Of a DNA stretch of 64,000 nt, positions 15,371 to 23,860 are shown in pieces (position 1 is the first letter of the stretch; each line of letters begins with the position of its first letter). This DNA comes from Actinoplanes cyaneus (lineage in GTDB: Bacteria; Actinomycetota; Actinomycetes; Mycobacteriales; Micromonosporaceae). The DNA is taken from the NCBI RefSeq assembly GCF_016862095.1, contig NZ_BOMH01000031.1, positions 1 through 64,000 of the forward strand, written 5' to 3'. The notes beneath the pieces were generated by a model, which had not been told where the DNA came from, made no database searches, and saw only the letters and a program-made list of their open reading frames with translations. The position numbers and the translations under genes are program-made.

Positions 15371-16876
15371 ATGCCCGTGGTGATCGAGCCGAACCCGGGC
15401 AACGTGCTCAGCGCGCGGGTGTCAGTGCACAGCCAGGTCCCGGTGCCGGTCACGCTGACCGCCCGCGCTCCGGGGCACACCGTCACCGTGCCCTGCACCG
15501 GCGGCGCGCGCCGCGACCACCGGCTGGCGCTGGTGGGTCTGCGCGCGGACACCCGCTACGAGGTGTGCGCGCACCATGCCACGACCGGCCGCCCGCTGGG
15601 ACCGGCGATGCCGTGGCGATCCGGCCCGCTGCCCGCGGACCTGCCCACCGTGACGGTCCGGCGTGATCCCGGGCGGGCCACACCCGGCCTCACGCTGTTC
15701 AACGTGCGCCGCTGGCACCGGGCCACCAAGCTGCGCCCGGCCCGCCCGGTCGAGCTCGCCACCCAGCCGATGCTGGGTTACCTGATCGCCGTCGACGAGG
15801 CCGGCCAGGTGGTCTGGTATCACCGCAGCGAGCTGGGGATCGAGGACGCCCGGCAGCTACCCGGCGGCGACCTCCTCTACAACTACGACTACTGCGCCGC
15901 CCGGCGCATCGACGTGCTCGGGCGGCCGGTGGCCGACTGGGCCGCCCGGGTGGCCACCGAGCTGTTCCCGCTCGACGAGCTCGGCCGGCCCCGGGTGCCG
16001 GCGGGCTCGGTGCCTCTCGACGCCGACACCGTCCATCACGATGTCACGCTGCTGCCCAACGGGAACCTGCTGTTCCTCGGCACCGAGCTGCGCGAGGCGG
16101 TCGATCCGGCGCTGAGCATGTGCGACGGCACCCTGCTCTACAACCTGATCGGCGACGTGATCGTCGAGGCCGACCCGGCCACCGGACGGACCGTGCGGGA
16201 GTGGCGCCTGCTGGACATGCTGGACCCGATCCGCCGGCCGGGCGGCCGGCTGCGCGACGGCGGCCTGGTCACCGCTCCCCCGGGCCGCTTCTACCGGCAC
16301 CGCCGGCACCATCCGCGCGACTGGTCGCACGCCAACGCCGTGGTGCTCGACGCGGACCGCAACGCGTTGCTGGTCTCGCTGCGGCACCACGACGCGGTGC
16401 TGGCCGTCCGCTACCGCGAGGACGCGGGCGGCCCGGCCGGATCCCGGCTCTGGGAGCTGGGCCGGGAGGGCACGTTCGCGCTCGCGTCCGGCCGGTGGTT
16501 CAGCCACCAGCACGCGCCGGAGGTCCAGCCGGACGGCCGGATCCTGCTGTACGACAACGGCGTGGGGCAGCGCGAGCCGGTCAGCCGCGCCGTGGAGTAC
16601 CGCCTGGAGGGCGACCGCGCCTGGCAGGTCTGGTCGCACGAGCTGCGCGACGGCGACCGTCCCGTCCACTGCAGCCGGCTCGGCGACGCCAACCGCCTGC
16701 CCGGCGGCAACGTGCTCGTCACCCACGGGAACATCCTGGACGACCGGGGCCGCCTGCACGCCCGGATCGTGGAGGTCACGCCGGGCGGGAACGTGGTGAG
16801 CGAGCTGCGGGTCGCCGACGAGCAGTGGGGCTGGTGCGTCTACCGGGCGCAGCGGATCAGCTCCCTCTACGGCTGA
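15371..16876 (+). CDS. Arylsulfotransferase (ASST)-family beta-propeller protein, cytoplasmic
   Basis: This 501-residue protein matches the arylsulfotransferase-type propeller: repeated blade motifs such as HHDVTLLPNGNLLFLG, DWSHANAVVLDADRNALLVS, FSHQHAPEVQPDGRILLYDN and ANRLPGGNVLVTHGN. Bacterial ASSTs move sulfate between phenols through a covalent sulfo-His; several conserved His lie in these blades, but I cannot single out the catalytic one. Unlike the classic periplasmic enzymes it has no signal peptide, so it should be cytoplasmic. It starts at ATG 15371, 5 nt after the aldehyde dehydrogenase stop, and its 3' end overlaps the convergent ATP-grasp gene by 20 nt. It could sulfate a phenolic part of the product or use the fold for other chemistry. 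Confidence 0.8.
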   Translation: MPVVIEPNPGNVLSARVSVHSQVPVPVTLTARAPGHTVTVPCTGGARRDHRLALVGLRADTRYEVCAHHATTGRPLGPAMPWRSGPLPADLPTVTVRRDPGRATPGLTLFNVRRWHRATKLRPARPVELATQPMLGYLIAVDEAGQVVWYHRSELGIEDARQLPGGDLLYNYDYCAARRIDVLGRPVADWAARVATELFPLDELGRPRVPAGSVPLDADTVHHDVTLLPNGNLLFLGTELREAVDPALSMCDGTLLYNLIGDVIVEADPATGRTVREWRLLDMLDPIRRPGGRLRDGGLVTAPPGRFYRHRRHHPRDWSHANAVVLDADRNALLVSLRHHDAVLAVRYREDAGGPAGSRLWELGREGTFALASGRWFSHQHAPEVQPDGRILLYDNGVGQREPVSRAVEYRLEGDRAWQVWSHELRDGDRPVHCSRLGDANRLPGGNVLVTHGNILDDRGRLHARIVEVTPGGNVVSELRVADEQWGWCVYRAQRISSLYG

Positions 16877-18167
16877 ACGCGGCCACCGTCTCGGTCACGG
16901 TCGCCTCCGCCTCCTTGGCGGTGGGTGCGGCCACCAGCACGCCCAGGACCGGGGACGCCGCCCGCAGACCGCGCGTCGCCACGGGATAGACCGCGACGTC
17001 GCGCTCCCACAGCCGCCGGAACACCGGCCGTACGTCGCCGGCGTAGGACAGACCGGGGTCGACGGAGGCGGTGTCGTGCGCGGCCGCCGTGAGTCCCTCC
17101 CGGCCGGTCGTCGCGGCCAGATGGCGCAGCAGCGCGATGCCGTGCATGGCGCCGCTGCGCCGGGCGTTGATCTCGGTGACGTAGAGCTCGCCGTCGGCGC
17201 CCAGCACGAAGTCGATGGCCATCCAGCCGCGGTAGCCCAGCGCATGGGCCGCCTCACCGATGGCGAGCGCGACGCGCATCGTGCGCTCACCCTCGACCGG
17301 CGGCAACGAGCCCGGCCCGATGACCACGCTGCGGAACCGGGATCCCTCCACGGTCATGGCGGTGGGCACGGCCTCGGTCACCCCCTCGTCGGCCACGCAC
17401 AGGTCGACGGCCGGGCAGCCGACGCCGGGCGCGTGCCGCACGTACTCCTGCACCAGCAGGGGGTAGCCGCGGAGGAAATCGTCGCGCTGCAGATCGAGCC
17501 AGAACGCGTCCAGCGCGCGCCCTCCGCCGAACCGGATCACGGACGAGCCCTCCCCGGACACGCCGTACGCGCCACGGACGATGACGTGCCGGTGCCGGCG
17601 CAACATGAGCTCCACGGCACCGCGCAGCTCGGGCAGGTTCGACACGGTCAGCCCGCGCGGCACCCGTACGCCCGGAATCTCCCGGGCCAGGTCCAGGCAG
17701 CTCGGCTTGGCATCGAGATAGAGACTCGTCCAGTAGCCCGCTTCTCCCAGCCCGTCGAGCTCGACGGTCAGGCCCCAGCCGGTCAGGGCCGCCGCGAGCT
17801 GATAGATCTCCGGCGTCGCCCCCCAGGACAGCAGCCGCACCGGTCCCCGGCCGGCGAGCAGGTCGCGCAGCCGGGCCAGGGCATGGCCGTCGTGCAGCAG
17901 GTCGCGCACCAGCAGCCCGGTGCGGGCATCCGGGCTGACCACCGGCGGGGGCGTCAGCCGCAGCGCTTGGTGCAGGTCGGCGAACCAGTCCGGGTCGGCT
18001 CCGGCGGGCAGGACGAGAACCCGGTCGCCGGTGCTCCACAGCGCGGCGCAGTCGGTCACGTGGTCAGCCCGCTCGACGGCGACCCGGCGGGTGACCGGAC
18101 CCAGCTGGGCACCGGTGTTACGCAGGTTGAACTCGGCGATGTTGGGCACCACCAGGTCGACGCTCAT
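16857..18167 (-). CDS. ATP-grasp ligase (PGM1-like)
   Basis: This 436-residue protein has an ATP-grasp fold: VIVRGAYGVSGEGSSV (195-210) is the glycine-rich lid, LLVQEYV (237-243) the hinge, and AIDFVL plus YVTEINARRSG (329-339) the metal-binding Glu and Asn. Such enzymes activate a carboxylate as acyl phosphate and join it to an amine. The pattern is closest to the PGM1 type of peptide ligase, which extends peptides with non-standard amino acids. Start ATG 18167 overlaps the amidase stop (ATGA). It probably forms an amide bond in the product of this locus; the substrates are unknown. The N-terminal 170 residues form the pre-ATP-grasp region. Confidence 0.85.
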   Translation of the reverse strand: MSVDLVVPNIAEFNLRNTGAQLGPVTRRVAVERADHVTDCAALWSTGDRVLVLPAGADPDWFADLHQALRLTPPPVVSPDARTGLLVRDLLHDGHALARLRDLLAGRGPVRLLSWGATPEIYQLAAALTGWGLTVELDGLGEAGYWTSLYLDAKPSCLDLAREIPGVRVPRGLTVSNLPELRGAVELMLRRHRHVIVRGAYGVSGEGSSVIRFGGGRALDAFWLDLQRDDFLRGYPLLVQEYVRHAPGVGCPAVDLCVADEGVTEAVPTAMTVEGSRFRSVVIGPGSLPPVEGERTMRVALAIGEAAHALGYRGWMAIDFVLGADGELYVTEINARRSGAMHGIALLRHLAATTGREGLTAAAHDTASVDPGLSYAGDVRPVFRRLWERDVAVYPVATRGLRAASPVLGVLVAAPTAKEAEATVTETVAAFSRRGS

Positions 18168-19582
18168 CGTGCCACCCCGCCCGCCGTCAGCATCAGGTCC
18201 AGGTCCGGGTGGCCCGGCGGCTCGCTCACCCCGGCCAGCATCCGGGCCGCGGCCAGGGCGGTGCGGTCGAGCAGGTAGTCGGAGGCCACGGCGACCCCGA
18301 TCGGCAGGCCGCGCGAGTCGTGACCCACCGGCACCACGGTGGACGGCAGGTGGCCGACTCCGGTCAGCCCGGCCCACACCAGTTGATCCCAGTAGGGACG
18401 GGCGACGCCGTCGATGAGCACCTGACGCTCGGCGAACGGACGCAGGTCGTGCGGGATGGTCACGTTCGGCGCCACCGGCAGCAGCAACGCGTCGTACTGG
18501 GCGAAGAACTGCTTCCAGTACTCGCGGAGCCGGGCCCGCCGGTCGTCGGCGTCCAGCCATTCCTGGTACGACTGCTCGACGAACTCGGCCGCGAACTGGG
18601 CGCCGGTGGCGCCGGCACGGGAGCCGGCCCCGGCGAGCAGGCGCCGGAAGACCTTGTCGCTCGCGGCCAGGCGGATCCCCGACGGGCGCGCCGGCTCCAC
18701 CGTGACGCCCGCGGCGGCGAGCCGCGCACCGGCCGCCTCCACCGCCTCACGCACCTCCCGGTCGACCGGGCAGTACGGGTCGTCGGACCAGATCGCCACC
18801 CGCCGGATCGGCCGGGCCGGGGGCAGCGAGACCTGCCATCCCGGCCGATCCATCGGATGCGGGCCGGCCAGCACCCCCAACGTCAGTTCCAGGTCCTCCA
18901 CACACCGCGCGATCGGACCGATCACGGCCAGGTCCGGCGGGGTGACCCGGTAGGGGAACGGGGGCACGTGACCGGTCATCGGCACCAGCCCGAAGCTCGG
19001 CTTGTGCCCGAGGACGCCGCAGAACGCGGCCGGTACCCGGATCGACCCGGCGACGTCGGATCCCAGCTCCAGCGGGGTGAAGCCGGCCGCGACGGCGCCG
19101 CAGGCCCCACCCGACGACCCGCCGGTGGTGTAGGCCGGGTTCCACGGATTGCGGGCCACCCCGAAAAGGTCGTTGTAGGACTGCAGGTCGGCCGAGCCCG
19201 CGGGCAGGTTCGTCTTGCCGAAGATGTTGGCCCCGGCCCGGCGCAGCGCCGCCACCGAGCCCGCATCGGCACGCGGGACGTAGCGCGCGAGCTGCTCCAT
19301 CCCGCCCGTGGTCGTCAGCCCGGCGGTGGCGAGGCAGTCCTTGACGGTCATCGGCACCCCGTGCAGCGGTCCGAGCGGCTCCCCGCGCACCACGGCCTCG
19401 TCGGCCTCCCGAGCCCGGTCACGCGCACGTTCGTCGATCGTCACCACGAGGTTGAGCCGGTCGTTGTAACGGTCCACGCGCGCGAGCAGCTCGTCCAGGT
19501 ACTCCCGGGCGGACATCGTGCGCGCGGCGATCGCGGCGGCCACCCGGTGGGCGGGCCACCAGATCGGATCATCACTCTGCAT
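18164..19582 (-). CDS. Amidase-signature family hydrolase
   Basis: This 472-residue protein has the amidase-signature Ser-cis-Ser-Lys triad: Lys81 in PMTVKDCL, the cis-Ser156 in TTGGSSGGA, and nucleophile Ser180 in ELGSDVAGSIRVPA. These enzymes cleave or form amide bonds. ATG 19582 is used because the protein aligns from MQSDDPIWWP; the longer frame adds an unlikely basic stretch. It overlaps the ATP-grasp gene by 4 nt, so one makes and the other may remove or exchange an amide, perhaps deprotecting a protected intermediate. It is divergent from the alcohol dehydrogenase at 19706. Confidence 0.9.
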   Translation of the reverse strand: MQSDDPIWWPAHRVAAAIAARTMSAREYLDELLARVDRYNDRLNLVVTIDERARDRAREADEAVVRGEPLGPLHGVPMTVKDCLATAGLTTTGGMEQLARYVPRADAGSVAALRRAGANIFGKTNLPAGSADLQSYNDLFGVARNPWNPAYTTGGSSGGACGAVAAGFTPLELGSDVAGSIRVPAAFCGVLGHKPSFGLVPMTGHVPPFPYRVTPPDLAVIGPIARCVEDLELTLGVLAGPHPMDRPGWQVSLPPARPIRRVAIWSDDPYCPVDREVREAVEAAGARLAAAGVTVEPARPSGIRLAASDKVFRRLLAGAGSRAGATGAQFAAEFVEQSYQEWLDADDRRARLREYWKQFFAQYDALLLPVAPNVTIPHDLRPFAERQVLIDGVARPYWDQLVWAGLTGVGHLPSTVVPVGHDSRGLPIGVAVASDYLLDRTALAAARMLAGVSEPPGHPDLDLMLTAGGVAR

Positions 19583-19705
19583 GGCACGAGTCTGGGGCGC
19601 CGGGCAGCCCGGCGGCAGACGGCTTCTCGGGCGCACCGTAGGGCCAGGCCCATCGGGCGCCCATCGGCACTGGGCTCACCGGTGGCCCGGCGGCATGGTG
19701 GTGCC

Positions 19706-20734
19706 ATGCGTGGGATCACCTTCCAGGAACCGGGCCGGGTCAGCGTGACCGAGCTGCCGATGCCCCGGATCACGCACCCCCGCGACGCGATCGTGCGCGT
19801 CACCCGGACCGCGATCTGCGGCACCGACCTCCATCCCTATCGCGGCGAGATCCCCGGGTTCGCGGCGGGCACCGTGCTCGGCCACGAGTTCGCCGGCACC
19901 GTCCACGAGGCCGGCGACGAGGTGCCGTTCGCGCCCGGACAGCGGGTGTTCGCCTCGGACATCGTCGCCTGTGGACGATGTGCCAGGTGCGCCCGGGGAT
20001 GGCACTACCACTGCCCGCAGGTCAGCCTCTTCGGGTACGACAAGGTCGTCGGCAGCTGCCTGCCCGGCGGCCAGGCCGAGTTCGTCAGGGTGCCGTTCGC
20101 GGACGTCGTGCTCGCCGCCACCCCGGACGCCGTCTCCGACGAGCAGGCGCTGTTCGTCGGGGACGTGCTCACGACCGGCTACACGGCGGTCCGCGCGGCC
20201 GGGGTGCGTGCCGGGGACACCGTGGCGGTGGTCGGCGCCGGGCCTGTCGGCCTGCTGGCGGCCCTCTGCGCGCGGGCGGCCGGCGCGACAACAGTCACCG
20301 TCGCCGATCCCGACTCCGGCCGCCGATCCCTGGCGCGTTCGCTGGACCTGCTCGCGGTCACCCCCGGGGAGCTGGTCGCGGCGGCTGACAGGGGCGGCGC
20401 GGCCCGGGTCGTCGAGGCGGTGGGCAGCGACGCGGCCCTGGACGCCGCGCTCCGGGCCGCGGCGCCCCGGGCGACCGTGGCCGTGGTGGGTGCCCACCAG
20501 TCGCCCGGCATGCCGTTCCCGACCGGCCTGGCCTTCGGCCGCGAGCTGACCGTGCGGTTCGCCGTCGGCAATCCGCTGAGCTCACGTGAGCCGGTGCTCG
20601 CGCTGGTGGCCGCGGGACGGGTCGACCCGTCGATCGTTGTTTCGCACCGGCTCCCGCTCAGCGAGGGCCCCCTCGCCTATCGGCTGTTCGACTCGCGGGA
20701 GGCGACCAAGGTCGTCCTGGACCCGCTGAGCTGA
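19706..20734 (+). CDS. Zinc-dependent alcohol dehydrogenase (MDR family)
   Basis: This 342-residue enzyme has the catalytic-zinc ligands ICGTDLH (Cys38) and LGHEF (His60), the structural zinc lobe ACGRCARCARGWHYHC (Cys89, 92, 95 and 103), and the cofactor loop VVGAGPVGLLAAL. It should interconvert an alcohol and an aldehyde or ketone with NAD(P). ATG 19706 is chosen because the domain starts at MRGITFQEPG; the long frame back to 18209 is a shadow of the amidase gene. It is divergent from the amidase and is probably the right-hand edge of the biosynthetic locus. A chain alcohol to aldehyde (this enzyme) to acid (14010-15365) is plausible but unproven. Confidence 0.9.
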   Translation: MRGITFQEPGRVSVTELPMPRITHPRDAIVRVTRTAICGTDLHPYRGEIPGFAAGTVLGHEFAGTVHEAGDEVPFAPGQRVFASDIVACGRCARCARGWHYHCPQVSLFGYDKVVGSCLPGGQAEFVRVPFADVVLAATPDAVSDEQALFVGDVLTTGYTAVRAAGVRAGDTVAVVGAGPVGLLAALCARAAGATTVTVADPDSGRRSLARSLDLLAVTPGELVAAADRGGAARVVEAVGSDAALDAALRAAAPRATVAVVGAHQSPGMPFPTGLAFGRELTVRFAVGNPLSSREPVLALVAAGRVDPSIVVSHRLPLSEGPLAYRLFDSREATKVVLDPLS

Positions 20735-20892
20735 CCCCGGACCACGGCGCCGTGACGACGCGCGGCCGGCTTCACCCCGAGCCGGGCGCGGCGCCAGGAG
20801 CAACTCGCCGTTCGCCACCGATGGCGACGTGACCGCACACCGTGGGAGACTGCCCATCTCACGGCCTGCTGTCGTCGCACTCGGAGGTGCCG

Positions 20893-21384
20893 GTGGAAGT
20901 CATCGATGGCCCCTCGACCAGGACGTGGCCCGATCGGCACAGCGTCGGCATCCGGCTGGTCACCCCGTTTCGCGGCATGTTCGCCGTGCGGGACCAGCTC
21001 ATGGAGGAGCTCTACGCCTGGGTCGACGAGCGGAAGATCGTCCATGGCACCACCTTCTTCCGCCTCCATGTGGTCGACATGGAGGGTCCGATGGACATCG
21101 AGGTCGGCGTCCTCACCGACGAGCCGGTCAAGGGCGACGACCGGGTCGTCGCGGGCGTGCTGCCGGCCGGGCGCTACGCGGCGATGACATACGTCAACCA
21201 CGGCCGCCGGGCGAACGGCATGCTGCGCGACTGGATGCAGGAGCAGGGTCTCGAGCTCGACCGCGTGGACAGCCCCGAGGGCGAGCGATTCGGCTGCCGT
21301 TACGAGGCCTACCTCACCGACCCGCGGTCGGAGCGCAGAAAGACTCGATGGCAGACCGAGTTGGCGTTCCGGCTGGCCGGCTGA
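20893..21384 (+). CDS. GyrI-like / effector-binding-domain protein
   Basis: This protein of about 163 residues resembles the GyrI-like small-molecule binding fold, which is the ligand domain of many AraC and MerR activators and also exists alone. Visible features are MFAVRDQLMEELYAWVDERK, RLHVVDMEGPMDIEVGV, VVAGVLPAGRYAAMTYVNH and the closing RWQTELAFRLAG. GTG 20893 is used because GGAGG sits 5 nt before it; GTG 20842 is the alternative. No DNA-binding domain is present. It may sequester or hydrolyse a toxic small molecule. It is followed by the terminator of the initiator tRNA gene on the other strand. Confidence 0.68.
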   Translation: MEVIDGPSTRTWPDRHSVGIRLVTPFRGMFAVRDQLMEELYAWVDERKIVHGTTFFRLHVVDMEGPMDIEVGVLTDEPVKGDDRVVAGVLPAGRYAAMTYVNHGRRANGMLRDWMQEQGLELDRVDSPEGERFGCRYEAYLTDPRSERRKTRWQTELAFRLAG

Positions 21385-21510
21385 CTCCCGGGTCCCCCAC
21401 GCCGGCGTCTGAGCCGCGACCGGTCCCACCGAAGCCGAGTCGTTGATCTCTTCGACCGTGTCGTGATGCTCGCGGTTGCCGCGTCTTCTGCCCGGACCGT
21501 GCGTGGCCGA

Positions 21511-21550
21511 AAAGCAAAAACGCGGTCCGTCACGAAGACGAACCGCGTTC
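21511..21550 (-). terminator. Rho-independent terminator of the first tRNA-fMet
   Basis: On the minus strand AACGCGGT (21549-21542) pairs with ACCGCGTT (21526-21519) around a 15-nt loop, followed by a run of T (TTTTTGCTTTT). It lies directly downstream of the tRNA gene at 21561-21637. Confidence 0.85.
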
Positions 21551-21560
21551 TGACCTGCAT

Positions 21561-21637
21561 TGGTAGCGGGGACAGGATTTGAACCTGCGACCTCTGGGTT
21601 ATGAGCCCAGCGAGCTACCGAGCTGCTCCACCCCGCG
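21561..21637 (-). tRNA. Initiator tRNA-fMet (CAU), copy 1, CCA encoded
   Basis: Read on the minus strand this 77-nt gene starts with CGCGGGG and ends in TACCA. The anticodon loop is CTCATAA, giving anticodon CAU. Three G-C pairs (GGG/CCC) sit at the bottom of the anticodon stem, and position 1 (C) does not pair with position 72 (T), the two hallmarks of the initiator tRNA. The T arm is GCAGG/CCTGT with loop TTCAAAT. The CCA end is encoded. A second identical body lies at 28876-28949 in the same orientation. Confidence 0.97.
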
Positions 21638-21831
21638 TCGGTATGGGTAAAGCTTAGCCTGCCTTCCCGGAGGCCTTGCAGGGGGGTCCACCGGACCCTT
21701 CATCCGCAGGTCACCGGCCCTTCACCGCCCACCGCGCCCGGCCGGAGACGATCCGGCCGGGCGCGACTCTCACACGCCGGGAACAGTCCGGCCGAGAGGC
21801 GACGGCTGAAGCAGACCCGGAACGGCCCGGC

Positions 21832-23292
21832 TCAGAGGGCAGTGGCCGGAGCCGGGCGCCGCGAGCGAGCCCTGGCCGCGGCCAGCGCCACGAGATTCAG
21901 CACCAGCCCCGCCACGGCCACTCCGGTCACCAGGTTGACGCCGGGCCGGAAGGGGGTGAAGCCGCCGGAGGCAGCGGTCGTCGCCGACGCGATGAGGCCG
22001 GTGACCACGGCCAGCACCAGTGCGGTCCCGACCTGCCCGGACGACTGCACCAGCCCGGACGCCAGGCCCTGCTCCGAGTCGTCGATCCCGTCGGTCGCCT
22101 GGGCCATGATCGAGCTGAATCCGAACGCGAACCCGCCGCCCAGCAGCAGCATCGCCGGCAGCACCGTGATCAGGTAGCCGGGCCGGCTGCCCGCGGTGGC
22201 CAGGAACCAGAGGTATCCGGCGCTGAGCGAGGTCATGGCCGCCACGATCAGCGGCGCCGTGCCGTGCCGGTCGATGAGCCGACCCATGAACGGGGAGCTG
22301 AACGCGACGAGCAGCCCGGCGGGCAGCAGGGCGAGCGCCATCCGCAGCGGCGTCCAGTGCAGCACGTCCTGCAGGTAGAGCGTCATCATGAACTGGAAGC
22401 TGACGTACGACCCCATCAGCGCCACCATGCTGGCGTTGGCCCGCACGATCGACCCGATCCGGAAGATGCTCAATCGCACGAGCGGGTGCCGCACCCGGTT
22501 CTCGGCCAGCACGAACGTGACGAGCAGCAGCACCGCGAGCACCGTGATCCCGGCCGTGAACAGGTCGAATCCGCGCTGCGGGGCGGTGACCACGGCGTAC
22601 ACCGCAAGAAGCATCCCGCCGACGAGGGTGACCGCGCCGATCAGGTCGTGCCCGCCCTCGGCCGCGGCCTTGTCACGCGGGATGAGGAAGATGCCGGCGA
22701 TCAGCGCGGCGAGCGCGAGCGGCACCGGGACCAGGAACGTCCAGCGCCAGCCGAGGCTGGTCAGCAGGCCGCCGAGGATGAGGCCGGAGGAGTATCCGCT
22801 GGCGCCGAAGACCGTGAAGATGGAGAGCGCCCGGTTGCGGGCCGGCCCCTCCGGGAACGTGGTGGTCAGGATGCTCATCGCGGTCGGCGCGGTGAACGCC
22901 GCCGCGAGCCCCTTGACGAATCGGGTGGCGATCAGCAGGGTGCCGTCGTCGACGAGGCCGCCGATCAGGGAGGCGACAGTGAAGACGCCGAGCGCGATCA
23001 GGAAGACGCGGCGGCGTCCGAGCAGGTCGGCGGTGCGCCCGCCGAGCAGCAGCAGACCGCCGTAACCGAGCACGTAGCCGTTGACGATCCACTGCAGCGA
23101 GGTGGTGGACAGGCCGAGCTCGGCGCCGATCGAGGGCAGCGCCACCCCGACCATCGAGACGTCCAGGCCGTCGAGGAAGAGGACGGCGCACAACACCGCG
23201 AGCACGCCCCAGAGCCGCGGAGTCCAGCGGTGCTCCGCGGCGGCGCGCTCGGCGGCCGCCGCGGACGGGGTCAGGGGTTCGGTGATAGTCAC
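21832..23292 (-). CDS. MFS drug efflux transporter (DHA2, EmrB/QacA-like)
   Basis: This 486-residue integral membrane protein has about 14 predicted transmembrane segments, as in proton-driven drug/H+ antiporters of the DHA2 family. FLDGLDVSMVGVALPSIGAE (the motif D1 region of DHA2), GGRTADLLGRRRVFLIAL (motif A) and ALSIFTVFGASGYSSGLILG (motif C) are visible. The start is GTG 23292; the much longer open frame runs antisense through the divergent MarR gene and is rejected. A palindromic operator overlaps its promoter (23303-23322). It is divergently coupled to a MarR regulator, a common layout in which the regulator releases the pump gene when it binds a toxic compound. Confidence 0.92.
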   Translation of the reverse strand: MTITEPLTPSAAAAERAAAEHRWTPRLWGVLAVLCAVLFLDGLDVSMVGVALPSIGAELGLSTTSLQWIVNGYVLGYGGLLLLGGRTADLLGRRRVFLIALGVFTVASLIGGLVDDGTLLIATRFVKGLAAAFTAPTAMSILTTTFPEGPARNRALSIFTVFGASGYSSGLILGGLLTSLGWRWTFLVPVPLALAALIAGIFLIPRDKAAAEGGHDLIGAVTLVGGMLLAVYAVVTAPQRGFDLFTAGITVLAVLLLVTFVLAENRVRHPLVRLSIFRIGSIVRANASMVALMGSYVSFQFMMTLYLQDVLHWTPLRMALALLPAGLLVAFSSPFMGRLIDRHGTAPLIVAAMTSLSAGYLWFLATAGSRPGYLITVLPAMLLLGGGFAFGFSSIMAQATDGIDDSEQGLASGLVQSSGQVGTALVLAVVTGLIASATTAASGGFTPFRPGVNLVTGVAVAGLVLNLVALAAARARSRRPAPATAL

Positions 23293-23302
23293 GAGCCAGA
23301 CG

Positions 23303-23322
23303 TTATATGCGCACGCATCTAA
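23303..23322. promoter_or_regulatory. Palindromic operator between the MFS and MarR genes
   Basis: TTATATGCGCACGCATCTAA is a near-perfect 20-bp palindrome (a perfect ATGCG-CA-CGCAT core and TTA/TAA flanks, one mismatched pair) lying 10 bp before the MFS start codon. Its size and symmetry fit a MarR dimer site. A weaker related site, ATGCTGGCGCAT at 23337-23348, is centred 30 bp away, about three helical turns. Confidence 0.72.
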
Positions 23323-23336
23323 TGTCCATGCAACCC

Positions 23337-23348
23337 ATGCTGGCGCAT
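23337..23348. promoter_or_regulatory. Second, imperfect MarR-type site
   Basis: ATGCTGGCGCAT keeps the outer ATGC/GCAT half-sites of the main operator and is followed by AA. It lies between that operator and the marR start, suited to autorepression. Occupancy is inferred. Confidence 0.45.
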
Positions 23349-23385
23349 AAAATTCAGGTGCAACTACCCTGGCGTACGGCGTAGA

Positions 23386-23775
23386 ATGCCCCGCATGGAG
23401 CCGGAAACTGATCTCGTCGATCGCTGGCGATCGCTCCTGAGCTGCTACAACGAGATCGCATGCCACCTCGAGCGGGCCCTCGGTGACGCCCACGACCTCA
23501 CCCTCAGTGAGTACGAATCGCTGGACCGTCTCACCACCCAGGAGTGTGGCAAGCGCCGCATGCAGGACCTGGCCGAGACGATGTATCTGAGCCAGAGCGC
23601 GCTGTCCCGCACGGTGACCCGCCTGGTGAAGAGCGGCCTGGTCGAGCGCACCCACTGTGAGGATGATCGCCGCGGCGTCTTCGTCGAGATCACCGCGGCG
23701 GGACGGCAGCGCTGGGCCGAGGCGCGCAAGACCCACCTGGCCGTGCTGGCCGAGCATCTCACCCCGGCCGCCTGA
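23386..23775 (+). CDS. MarR-family transcriptional regulator
   Basis: This 129-residue regulator has the winged helix of MarR: LTLSEYESLDRL, MQDLAETMYLSQSALSRTVT for the recognition helix, then LVKSGLVERTHCEDDRRGVF forming the wing, where DDRRG is the family hallmark. It should dimerise and bind the palindromes at 23303-23322 and 23337-23348, repressing the divergent efflux gene until a ligand binds. ATG 23386 or 23395 could start it; neither has a visible ribosome binding site, so the transcript may be leaderless. No OhrR-type peroxide-sensing Cys is found at the N-terminal position. Confidence 0.9.
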   Translation: MPRMEPETDLVDRWRSLLSCYNEIACHLERALGDAHDLTLSEYESLDRLTTQECGKRRMQDLAETMYLSQSALSRTVTRLVKSGLVERTHCEDDRRGVFVEITAAGRQRWAEARKTHLAVLAEHLTPAA

Positions 23776-23860
23776 ACCACGCGCCGGCCAGGCCACGCGC
23801 CGCCGCCACCAGCGGCAACGCCGCGCAGCCCGTCGCCGGCGGGAACGCCACGCCGGCCGG

